A stretch of 30,288 nt of DNA from Porphyra umbilicalis (Eukaryota; Rhodophyta; Bangiophyceae; Bangiales; Bangiaceae). Within the stretch, counting starts at the first letter, position 1. Every line of letters begins with the position of its first letter. Of this stretch, positions 9,813 through 17,889 are shown one piece after another. The position numbers and the translations under genes were made by a program. The notes under the pieces were generated by a model. It was not told the origin of the DNA. It was given only the letters and a program-made list of their open reading frames with translations, and did not search any database. The stretch lies in assembly GCA_002049455.2 (NCBI GenBank), contig KV919288.1, positions 1-30,288 of the forward strand, read 5' to 3'.

Positions 9813-12058
9813 TGGCGTCCCTCAAACGCGCCGTTGAAGTACGGCGTTGGTGACACGCCGACCGAGTGCCGCAGCGTGTCAGCCAGGTTCTGAGCGTACG
9901 TGGCGGCTGCCGCCTTGCCGCGCCAAAAAAAAACCGCCTCGATGCCCAATCTGAGGAGGTAGACACTGATCCCCAGGGTCCAATGGAGAGGCATGGGAGC
10001 AATGTGTAACGGGTCGATGATCAACAGAGACCGATTCTCAATGGAGAGATGGTCCTCCAACTGTAGGGGGGTTGTCAACGTATCATTCCCCCCTTCAGCG
10101 TACGCAGCTGCCATCCTCTTAAAGTGATTGACAGTGCGGGGCAGGCCCCAAGCTCGACTGCTCGCCTGCATATTGCCGTAGGTTGCCACCAGCTTCCCAT
10201 TCGTCTTGGTCAGCCGTCGCATTGCGGTGCAGCGCTGGCATGGCATTTTGCTGGAAGCCCCGAGGTGGCCGCACCACGTCGTGGTGAACTGATAGTCACC
10301 CTTCAATATCAGGAGCACCGCCCGTCGTTCACCGGCTACCTCCAGCCCGCCTGTGCGCAGGGCGTCGAGATCGGGTACGTAGACGTCAGCCATCGCCGAC
10401 AGTGCCGCGTGGTCGTCCTTTGCCGCTGGAAAGACACCAAATAGAATGGTGTTGCCACGGCTGCACGGGTGCTGCTGGTTGGCACAGGAGAGTACTGCTT
10501 TAGTTGAGCTAAGCACTCCCCCCTTGTCTAGCCCGAAACAGATTTGTACGCTCCGCACGTCGGCCTCGTGGGTCTCGGTGGGAGAAGCTTGACCGATAAA
10601 GGGAGACGTAGCAACAATTTCGGAACAGTCAGCGTCCCGCATGAACCGCTCAATGAACTGCTCGCTCTCAAACAGTTCATCAATCATGCCTTGGAGAGCC
10701 ACACGTGGGGCTACAAGGAACGCACCCGACCCGTTGGTTGCAGCGGCATTGCGCGGCTCGTCCTCGGCGGTACGTAGATCTGCCCGCAGAGCTTGGGTGG
10801 TGGCAAGGCCGCTCGAAGGTCCAAGGAGCAAGCGAAAACGCCGCCAGAGCGAGCCGCTCACTCCGTTGTCCAGCAAGAATTGGTTTTGCAGACGTACGGG
10901 TAGTGCTGCGAGCACGGCTGCAGGAGCCACGCCGACACCCCCGCTCGCTGCGGCCCGGCGGGCCGAGTCGGCCATCGTGGCAGCGACGAGCCCTGGGTCT
11001 ACCGCAAACAGTCGACCCATGGCTGTGGTAGCCAGCGCCGCGCGTCGGCGGGCCTGGCGCGACCCGACCTCGTCTTTGGTTGGCCGCGACACGCGCGCGT
11101 AGATACGCCGCTTCCCATTGGGGAGCTTGATGAAGATCTCTTCAGGCCGCGCTGCAGCAAGATGCTGCATCGCGAGCTGGCCCAACTCCTCAAGTTGTGG
11201 AGCCTCCGGGGAAGAGTAGGCCCTCCGAACGAAGCGTATGGCAGAGGCGACGGCTGACTCGCCCCCTGTGCCAGGCACAACGTCCAGGGATGTCAAGGCC
11301 TCCACCCGCCAGGTACTGCCCTGCACTGGAGCCGCGTCCACGCCGCGCACACCAACAGTAGAAAACCCATTGGTGGGCGGCGAGTCCGGACACTGCGTGA
11401 GGGGGGGTGGGGGTGACGGAGGCTGCGCGCGCGCTCTTGGGGATGCTGAGCGGTAGCAAGTCCGAAACAGACCCCAAGAGACCCCCCAGGCGTCCACGAA
11501 GGCCTTCTTGCTGCACCGCCGTACGTGGGTAACCAGCCAGTGGGTGTCGTTGTTGGTAGATACCACCCCCGCATTCACGGCCGAAATCCAGGCCTCGGCC
11601 GGCGCACTCGGCCGTAAACACGCCATGCTGCAGCAGTTGCACACGAAAGCAAGCGGTTTTATTTCAAACACGCGCTGTATCTGCTGAGAGGACGCCTCAC
11701 TGTGACACAGGGCAGGCAGGAGGCACATCCACGACCAACCAAGAAGGCCATGTAGCGCAAAAAGTAGCAAGGGTCCCAAGGGTCCCGAGAGCATTACGTG
11801 AGTAAGCAAGCCATGGAGAACACATTGAGGTATCAAGATGCGAAAAACAATGAACCTGGCCGTCGTCAGAGGGAGAAAGAGGAGGGCACGGACATACGAT
11901 GCTGCGTAATCAACCACGCCATGAATATCAGCCGCGTCCGACATGCCGAGGGCTACAACACTCGGGGGAGGTATGAGTTGGGGTACCAGAGAGGTGAACA
12001 ACTGCACTGGTCGCGCTGCAGGAACGGAATGCTCCAGCATAGAGCGCTCTGTGAGCAA
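9809..12058 (-). CDS. RNase H-fold (KDZ/CACTA-like) transposase, N-terminal exon
   Basis: This 749-residue frame is the large first recognisable exon of a transposase-like gene. Residues about 139-182 hold a C-x2-C (CNCC) and, later, H-x3-C in THWLVTHVRRC, compatible with a BED-type zinc finger for DNA binding. Residues 200-240 are a Pro/Ser-rich linker. The core runs from about 498: SVQICFGLDKGG has candidate catalytic D511; an Asn/Cys-rich strand with NTILFGVFPA follows; KGDYQF has a second Asp, D588; CGHLGASSKMPCQRC is a likely zinc knuckle; and LLIIDPLHIAPMPLHWTLGI carries the conserved Pro-Leu-His segment. From memory this combination is typical of large RNase H-fold transposase-like proteins of animals and protists; a named superfamily cannot be fixed. 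The true start is uncertain: the first 120 residues are hydrophobic and may be 5' UTR or an intron, and a Met at residue 144 is an alternative. The stop at 9809 probably lies inside an intron. Confidence 0.75.
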   Translation of the reverse strand: MLTERSMLEHSVPAARPVQLFTSLVPQLIPPPSVVALGMSDAADIHGVVDYAASYVRALLFLPLTTARFIVFRILIPQCVLHGLLTHVMLSGPLGPLLLFALHGLLGWSWMCLLPALCHSEASSQQIQRVFEIKPLAFVCNCCSMACLRPSAPAEAWISAVNAGVVSTNNDTHWLVTHVRRCSKKAFVDAWGVSWGLFRTCYRSASPRARAQPPSPPPPLTQCPDSPPTNGFSTVGVRGVDAAPVQGSTWRVEALTSLDVVPGTGGESAVASAIRFVRRAYSSPEAPQLEELGQLAMQHLAAARPEEIFIKLPNGKRRIYARVSRPTKDEVGSRQARRRAALATTAMGRLFAVDPGLVAATMADSARRAAASGGVGVAPAAVLAALPVRLQNQFLLDNGVSGSLWRRFRLLLGPSSGLATTQALRADLRTAEDEPRNAAATNGSGAFLVAPRVALQGMIDELFESEQFIERFMRDADCSEIVATSPFIGQASPTETHEADVRSVQICFGLDKGGVLSSTKAVLSCANQQHPCSRGNTILFGVFPAAKDDHAALSAMADVYVPDLDALRTGGLEVAGERRAVLLILKGDYQFTTTWCGHLGASSKMPCQRCTAMRRLTKTNGKLVATYGNMQASSRAWGLPRTVNHFKRMAAAYAEGGNDTLTTPLQLEDHLSIENRSLLIIDPLHIAPMPLHWTLGISVYLLRLGIEAVFFWRGKAAAATYAQNLADTLRHSVGVSPTPYFNGAFEGRQ

Positions 12059-12180
12059 GAGGACGCCCGTACGTCTCCCCGGCAGATCGACGGTTCTTCA
12101 GTCGAATGCCTTGTCTTTTTTGTCAAGCTAGTCCAAGATCTTTCACGTGGCACTGTAATTCTAAATACACCATGACCGCC

Positions 12181-12720
12181 CTTGACTAGGCGTGCGGTGC
12201 GCCCCGTGCGCCCCGCGCGCGCGCGCGCCCGGGGGCCCGAGTGCACCGGTGCGCCGGTGCATCCCGAGCACCCCGGGTGCCCACGCTTTCGGGGGCCCGC
12301 GTGCGCCGGTGCGCCTCAATCATCCCTCGCGTCCGCACGCGGGGAGGCCCGCGTGTGCCGGGCGCCGGTGCGCCCCGAGCGCCCCGCGTGCCCGGCGCGC
12401 CCGGGGGCCAGTGTGCGCCTGTGCGTTCGTGCGCCAGTGCGCAGTGCGCCGCGAGCTCCCATGCACATCCCCACTCGCGCCGGCGCACCCCGTGCACTGC
12501 TGCGCCCCCGCCCCCGAGTGGGTTGGGCCCTCGCGCTCCGTGTGCGGGTGCGTCCAAGCTCTCACGCGTGCTCCCGCGCACCCCCGGCGCCCGCCCTCGC
12601 ATGCCTGTTCGCCCGTGCGCCCCGTGCAACCGCGCACCCCGTGCGCCAGTGTGTCCAAGCGCCCGGTGCACCGGTGCGCCCGTGCGCGTTCTGCATCGGT
12701 GCGCCCGTGCGCTCCGTGGG
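12181..12720. repeat. Degenerate GTGCGCC-rich repeat
   Basis: About 540 bp are built from loosely repeated GTGCGCC, GTGCACC and GCCCCGNGC words; I count about a dozen exact GTGCGCC copies with irregular spacing. The composition leaves frames open on both strands (Arg/Ala/Pro-rich on plus; Gly/Ala/His/Arg-rich on minus), which are not called as genes. It lies immediately 5' of the large transposase-like gene and could be its flank or a decayed minisatellite. Confidence 0.7.
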
Positions 12721-15030
12721 CGGAAAGGGGGGGGGGGAATACGGCTCCCACTCCAACCGTTTTCGCAGTTTGAGCCACCTCTCCCCCTTTGCTGTGGCAT
12801 TTCCGCTGTAGGCATTTTGCTCCCTGTTCTACCCCCCCCCCCCTCCCATCCATCCAACCTATGCTGTCCCTCCGACCCCCCCTTGGTGTATGGGCGTCGA
12901 CGCCGCGTCGGCCGTGGCGCCCACCTCCCCCCGCCGCTCCGCACGCACGCGCTGCCCCAGCCGGGAGCGCCTCTCCATCCACCCCACTACCCCGACCGGC
13001 GGTGGCGTCACGGAAAACCCACAGGATGCAAGGGGCGCCGGAGACGTGCCACCCCCCCCTCTCCCTCGGTGCCTCGACCGCCGTGACGGCCACCGCTGGG
13101 GGCCCTTTCTTCCTTCACACCGGGCGTGCGGCCCGCATATCTGTCGCGGGCGGGTGGGACGGCGACTCCCATCGCCGCCAGATGCGCCCCCGACGCACAG
13201 AGCTTGCCGTCGGGACGGTGCGGGGGATCCCGGCGGATCGAAACGGTACACTGCTTGTGTCCACGGAAGGTGGGCGACGACGCGGCGGGAGGGGGGGAGG
13301 CGTGATTGTCGAAGCTGCGGACTTTCGCACGCACGTGCAGATCATCGCCCAACGCGGCGGCGGCAGTACCAGCGGCTGGACGGGGGTTGCAACGGCGGCT
13401 TTCCAGTCGGTGTTACCGCCGCGTCCTCATATATACTGCCGGCGACGGCGGTAACGATGGCGGGACAAGGCGGGGGGGGGGCGAGCGGGCGGCGAGGTCG
13501 GCGGGGGGGCGGGGTGCATGTGCCGCAACCGGTCGGGCGTCCGCCCCGGACAAGGTCTGCCGGGGGGCCGGGAATCGGTCTTGCCGACTGGGGTTGGGGC
13601 GTCGGGTCTCCGCCCCACGGCACCGAGCTTCGGGCGCCGTTCTCGTTGCCGGCCCGTCGGGCGGTCGGCCGGCGAGGCTCCAGATAGGCGCGGTGAGCGA
13701 CGTGGCGGCGGTCGTGCGATGGTGTTTTTCTCCTGCTGACGGCGGAGAATGACGCCGGTGGCGGAGTTGCCACGGTGGCCGTGCCACCGCCGCCGCCCTG
13801 TCCGCCGCCGGTGGGTCCCTCTTTCATTGTTCCCCCGCTACCCCGTCTTCCTCTCAGCCCCCACCCCCCAGCCCGGCATCAGCACACAGTCACGCTCTCC
13901 ACCCCGCTCTATTCCGCCTTTTCCCATACTCGTGGTGCGGCCGCAGACCCCCGCCGCGGCCGAATACCACCTGTGCGGCGTCCTCATTGGGCAGTATACT
14001 CGACCTCGGGTCCCAGGCGGCCGTAAGTGCCATTGCCTGCGCCCACCACCATGCCGCCGCCAGCCGCCGCGAGCGCGACCTCCCACGCGGTCCTGGTAGC
14101 GTATATGACTATGGTCACAGCGCGGCGCCGCCGCCCGACGCCGCCTCCGCCGCATGCGGGGGTGGGGTGGACGCGGGCGTGGGGACGGGAGCTCCCCCCG
14201 CTCCCTGCATCGGTGGAGCGCCTCCTCGTCGGCGCTGGGAGCGGCGCGTATCAGTGCAAGTATCAGCGGCAAGGTAACCCGACAAGCGCTCCGGTATGCG
14301 AGTGTTCGCGGCGGTGGCTGCAGTGGCAACGCAGCCACCGGGCCACTGTCGTCAGCGCACCGGCCCTCCACGACGCTCCCTGCACCCCTGCTGTCTATAT
14401 GCAGGTCGCGGGCGCGTGGGGGGCGAAGGGCAGTGTCGGCGGCGGGCTGTGTCGTTGCCGTCAGCGCTGCTTTGCGGTTGGGCGCGGCCGCGGCGGTAGC
14501 CGTTGGTGGAACAGTTGAGCCGGACATTCAGCCCCACAGGGAGGTGAAAGTGGATACTCTCATGCAGAAGCGGCGCGGCCGCTGTCCCGTAGGGCGGAGG
14601 GGCAGGAATATCGACTGGGTACGCTCCCCAAATGGCGCGTGCGCAGTGCCACTCATGTCTCCCCCCCCCCACCCACATCCGCGCTGCCCGCTCTTTGCCG
14701 CTGATGTGATGGCTTTGTATTGGATCCCAGAGGCTTCTACTGCATTTGCTCTCCCCAAGCCTCACTCGCATGCGTGCGTTTTTCCTGGAGGCTCCGACGG
14801 CGGCTCGGTCATTTTTTGTTCGCTTTCCGGTCGCGCGGGGCGTCAACGCAGCCGTCTATCAGCGGCATGGAGAGTCTTTGTTTTTTGTGGAGGTGAACGG
14901 TGGGGGCTGATGGGACTCTGTCGCGGCGGTGTACCGCAATGAGGAAAAGCTTGGAAAAAATGATTGCGAGAACCATACAATGATACAACCGAGCACAAAA
15001 AAGAAAGGAAGGACAAGCACACTCATAGAA
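12721..15030. other. GC-rich low-complexity stretch without recognised gene
   Basis: The sequence has long G and C runs (G9 near 12727, C13 near 12832) and many GGC/GCC words, so open frames of 100-280 codons overlap in most frames. None shows a recognisable domain; the predicted products are Arg/Pro/Gly/Ala-rich in every frame, the signature of composition rather than selection. From about 14930 the composition becomes more A/T-rich as the 3' flank of the recombinase gene is reached. Confidence 0.5.
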
Positions 15031-15381
15031 TCACACATTAGACCATGCTTGCGGCTTGCAAAAAGGATGGCGCATCTCCAACCGGTTGCACAGTGCCTTG
15101 TAGTTGACGAACGCGGACGCGCTGTCCAAACCGCCCTTGTCCATCACCCACGCATCAGTCATCCAAAGGGCGTCGTACAGCTGCACGCCCGTCCGCTTGC
15201 CTGAGTGAGTGGCAACCTTGTTGACGTCTAGCATGCCGCAGTCGGCCAGCGCCTCCCGAACGAGTGTCGTGAGCGCCTCGCACCCGAGTTTCTGGTTCGT
15301 GTCCCAGACCGTTGTGTCTTTACCTTTCGCCTTTCGCAGCAGTGGTCTGCATAAGATGGGCCCGGGCCTCCCCCCGCGCAC
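15031..15381 (-). CDS. Crypton-like tyrosine recombinase, last exon
   Basis: This exon encodes the C-terminal catalytic part of the recombinase that begins upstream on the minus strand. It opens directly after the acceptor TTGTAG at 15382-15387 and runs 116 codons to TGA. The segment VATHSGKRTGVQLYDALWMT matches the His-x-x-Arg box of tyrosine recombinases (H59), and FVNYKALCNRL supplies the candidate nucleophile Y94. Two deviations are visible. The box reads His-Ser-Gly-Lys-Arg, putting Lys at the usual Arg position with Arg next to it. The Gly-His that normally precedes the tyrosine by nine residues reads Gly-Leu (G84, L85). Either this lineage uses a shifted catalytic set or the copy is inactive. 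No AATAAA follows closely. Confidence 0.75.
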   Translation of the reverse strand: MRGGRPGPILCRPLLRKAKGKDTTVWDTNQKLGCEALTTLVREALADCGMLDVNKVATHSGKRTGVQLYDALWMTDAWVMDKGGLDSASAFVNYKALCNRLEMRHPFCKPQAWSNV

Positions 15382-15694
15382 CTACAACCACAGCGGGAGA
15401 ACGCGTCCAGTATCCAGCCTGCGCAGGTGAGCGAAGAGAGCACAGCAGTGAGTTTTTGCTCCCATCCCCCCATGCTTCACCCGCACCCGCCACCGCGGCT
15501 CCGGCCACGAGACCTGGTCGGCATACACTCTGCGAGTTCATGGTGTGGTATGCCACCGCAGACCGGCCGTTCTCTGTCGGTTGTCTCGAAGCCAATGGCA
15601 ATGACCAAAGTGTCTGCTGGTGACCGAGCTAAATTGTAGCACAAACCCAAGAGACAAGAAAAAAAAAAAAGATAACCCGAAACCATCAACGTAC
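15382..15694 (-). other. Recombinase gene: introns and unresolved exon
   Basis: The region starts with a good donor, AAG|GTACGTTG at 15694, followed by a T-rich tract and the acceptor CAATTTAG near 15630. Further acceptors CACCTGCGCAG (near 15421) and TTGTAG (15382) follow. An internal exon of about 150-200 nt, reading through AYHTMNSQSVC in one frame, is likely between them. The frame choice could not be settled: the phase after the GTACGTTG donor does not match the longest open frame unless the donor is moved four bases downstream to TAC|GTTGAT. Confidence 0.5.
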
Positions 15695-15820
15695 CTTGGG
15701 TCGGACCCAAGGGGGCCTGGCCACGGCTGGCAGACGTAGACACGGCGCTTAAGTGAGTTCTTCGTCGCGTTATTGATACTCATCTTAATGCCATTCGTGG
15801 TCATACCCATGTGCTCCATA
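15695..15820 (-). CDS. Crypton-like tyrosine recombinase, internal exon
   Basis: This 126-nt exon follows the acceptor CTTCTCTACCAG and ends at the donor CCCAAG|GTACGT. It is in phase with the upstream exon: a codon CG|T spans the junction. It encodes MEHMGMTTNGIKMSINNATK and then a Lys/Arg-rich segment ending PWPGPLGSDPR. In tyrosine recombinases the stretch after the first catalytic Arg forms the beta-hairpin carrying a conserved Lys, and the position and character here fit that, although no individual Lys can be singled out. Confidence 0.65.
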
Positions 15821-15890
15821 CTGGTAGAGAAGGGAACCAAGTCAAGCATCAACAAAGTACAAAGAAAATCAAGTCAATGGCGCTGCTCAC
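15821..15890 (-). other. Probable 70-nt spliceosomal intron
   Basis: Donor TCTCG|GTGAGC and acceptor TTCCCTTCTCTACCAG are both strong, with a T-rich tract before the acceptor. Removal preserves the reading frame across the junction and avoids the TGA formed by the donor itself. Confidence 0.75.
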
Positions 15891-16717
15891 CGAGACCAAG
15901 GCGTCCCGACAGTGTACTGCCGAGTGGAGACACCTTCCAAATGCGATTGCAGAACAGCGATGAACGACAGTAAACAAACGTACCGTAACATCACGAGCTC
16001 ATCATAGCGGAGCAGGAGGTTGGCACACAGCAGAGTTGAGGAGTACGCCATCAGCATCCGAGGGTCAATGCCATCAACAGTGCGCCCGGCAAAGTGCTTC
16101 GACCAGCAGCGCAACAGGTGACACGGTTCAATAGGGTCGACGCGACGCACCTCCAGCTCTCCCCGCCTCGCCCTGGTGATTGCATGCCCTTTATACATGG
16201 CGGTCATGTCGTCGGAGAGGGCAGGGTTACCAGAAAAAGTCGGAGGAATCGTCTCGACGTTTGAAGTGATCACAGACCAGCTGGACAGGCCACGCGTCGG
16301 CGCAAAGTGAGCCCGCATCGCCGCACGGAGCTGCTCCCCCATCGACTTGCCCTTCAACAGGGAGTCGGTTCTCCAATAGAAGAACCGGGCCACGTCCTTC
16401 CCCGTCTCCGCGGTCACGGCAAGCGGGTCTAAGTCGCGCGCCTCGCAAAACTCCACCCACCCTCGCTTCCCAGTGATATAGGCATCATACTTAGTGTTGG
16501 TCGCGCTGGAAAGGAGCCCGCTAGAGATTACGCTGAGGTCATTGTCAGCGTCTGCGGGCAGGCGGCCCTCGGGGAGCGGCGGCGCCATGATGAGAGGGGG
16601 ACGGGGGGGCGGCAGCTCAATGGAAGCAGACAAAAAGTGGTACGGAGAGGGAAGAGGCGGTTGTGGCCAGATCTCTTGTGAAGTGGCATCAGCCGAGCAA
16701 TGAAAAGCCCTGTCCAT
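15891..16717 (-). CDS. Crypton-like tyrosine recombinase, N-terminal exon
   Basis: The product is predicted to be a tyrosine recombinase that excises and integrates its own DNA by strand exchange through a covalent phosphotyrosine, as known for Crypton transposons. From the first Met the frame has a Pro-rich leader (1-43). A helical core-binding domain follows at about 62-165, with YDAYITGKRGWVEFCEA and then DVARFFYWRTDSLLKGKS. The start of the catalytic domain is at about 195-250, with LLRYDELVML supplying the first catalytic Arg (R237). I prefer the second Met (position 44, ATG at 16586-16588): its context ATCATGGCG resembles ATCATGTCG at the start of the divergent neighbour. The exon ends at the GTGAGC donor and continues in phase at 15820. 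No reverse transcriptase is nearby, which argues against a DIRS element and for a Crypton. The opposite-facing gene at 17098 probably belongs to the same element. Confidence 0.8.
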
Positions 16718-17097
16718 GTTGACGGCAGAAGGCGGGACTGCTTGACAGGAGCGCAGCCGTTGGTCAGACAGGCCCTCTGAGCATGCAATCGCCAGAGCTT
16801 GTGGTCGGTCCTCGCAGTCAGCTGACAGGGGATCTCCCGTTCAGCAGCAGCTGGGGGTGACTACGGCTGCCGAGGGGCCGCGGCGCGCGGATGATGTGCC
16901 ATTCCTGATCCATTTGACAACCTAAAGGGGGGCTACGTGCGAAAGTTTCAACGTGGCGTCTCTGAATTGACTGGCCCGCCTTTTTTGTCCACCTGCCAGC
17001 TCATCTGCCCAAGTGTAGCAGGAGCTAGCTCTGCTCGCCCCAGCAGCGGTACTCTCCGTCTGCGCCGGCCTCTTTCACCCCGAGCACCTGTCCCATC
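16718..17097. promoter_or_regulatory. Divergent intergenic region of the Crypton-like element
   Basis: This short region separates the minus-strand recombinase from the plus-strand GCR1_C-like gene, about 510 bp from start codon to start codon if the preferred recombinase start is used. It should hold both promoters. No TATA box was recognised. The plus-strand side is pyrimidine-rich just before the start codon, and both start codons share the context ATCATG(G/T)CG. Its role as a shared control region is inference from the arrangement. Confidence 0.35.
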
Positions 17098-17889
17098 ATG
17101 TCGCTGTTTGACGACTGCGTCGAGCAGCACGTCGGCATTCACCCTGCCGCACAACTACAAGCGGCCTTTTTTGTGCCCACCCCACCTACCGACAACGACC
17201 TACTTCTCTTTTCATCCGCTTCCAGTTTCTCCCCAGCAGATGCCGTGCCGCTCGAGCCGTGGCTCAACGAACTGGCGGCGCTGGTGCTCGGCAACGCCGT
17301 CTCGGCCGGGGAGAAGCTGCGGCGCGCGGTTTCGCAATCTGCTCGCGCCCGCGACGCACATCCCCCGCGCTTGTCCGCCCCTCCCACCTCCGATGACCAG
17401 GCTACTGGCCAGTCGCAGGTGACGTCTGGCACTCCGGTGGTCCTGGACGACCAAACCGCCATGGGTCGCAGCGGTCACGCGCCGACACGGGCGACGGGCA
17501 GGGCCTCGGGTAAGGGCGCCGACCTCGGCGAGGCCTTGCGTGGTGCTCCCCGGCAGCCCAACCAGGTCGTCGCCCGTGGGCTCAAGTCGGTTGACGACCT
17601 CATTCTGGCGTGGGAAGATGGGTGGAAGGGGTACGCGCCCATGAAGGGCTTCCTGCGGGGGGCGGGCGGCAAGCTGGACAAGGCGCAGGTGAACCTGCTC
17701 TTCAAGGGCAACACTGTCATGAAGAAGATACGGGAGATGGGACGGGGGGAGTTTAGGAGGGCCTATGAGGTTACCACTGATGAGAAGGCTCCCACCCTGT
17801 TTAGCATCAGAACTAGAATTGAGCGGGAGAATGGGCGGGAGAGTGTGCGAGGTACTAAGAGAGGGCACGGACATATGTCAACGGCCTAG
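17098..17889 (+). CDS. Protein with GCR1_C-like DNA-binding domain, divergent partner of recombinase
   Basis: The 263-residue frame begins at an ATG in the context CCCATCATGTCG and ends at TAG. Residues 1-75 are acidic to neutral with LFDDCVEQHVGIHP near the start; 80-160 form a Pro/Ser/Gly/Thr-rich linker. The C-terminal segment, about 162-245, is the conserved-looking part. It contains SVDDLILAWEDGWKGYAPMK, then a basic helical stretch with LLFKGNTVMKKIREMGRGEF. The order (val-x-x-leu...Trp-Glu-x-Gly-Trp/Leu-x-Gly, then a basic helix ending in ile-arg-x-met) resembles the GCR1_C domain, which I know from yeast transcription factors and from fungal Crypton recombinases as a DNA-binding module. 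Here it would be encoded separately from the recombinase. The resemblance is by eye and moderate. The gene has no introns and faces away from the recombinase, which suggests a second protein of the same element, perhaps end-binding. Alternatively it is an unrelated host or transposon gene. Confidence 0.55.
   Translation: MSLFDDCVEQHVGIHPAAQLQAAFFVPTPPTDNDLLLFSSASSFSPADAVPLEPWLNELAALVLGNAVSAGEKLRRAVSQSARARDAHPPRLSAPPTSDDQATGQSQVTSGTPVVLDDQTAMGRSGHAPTRATGRASGKGADLGEALRGAPRQPNQVVARGLKSVDDLILAWEDGWKGYAPMKGFLRGAGGKLDKAQVNLLFKGNTVMKKIREMGRGEFRRAYEVTTDEKAPTLFSIRTRIERENGRESVRGTKRGHGHMSTA

Noticed and set aside
15031..16717. DIRS/Ngaro retrotransposon
   Set aside because: A tyrosine recombinase is present, but no reverse transcriptase, RNase H or gag-like frame lies nearby.
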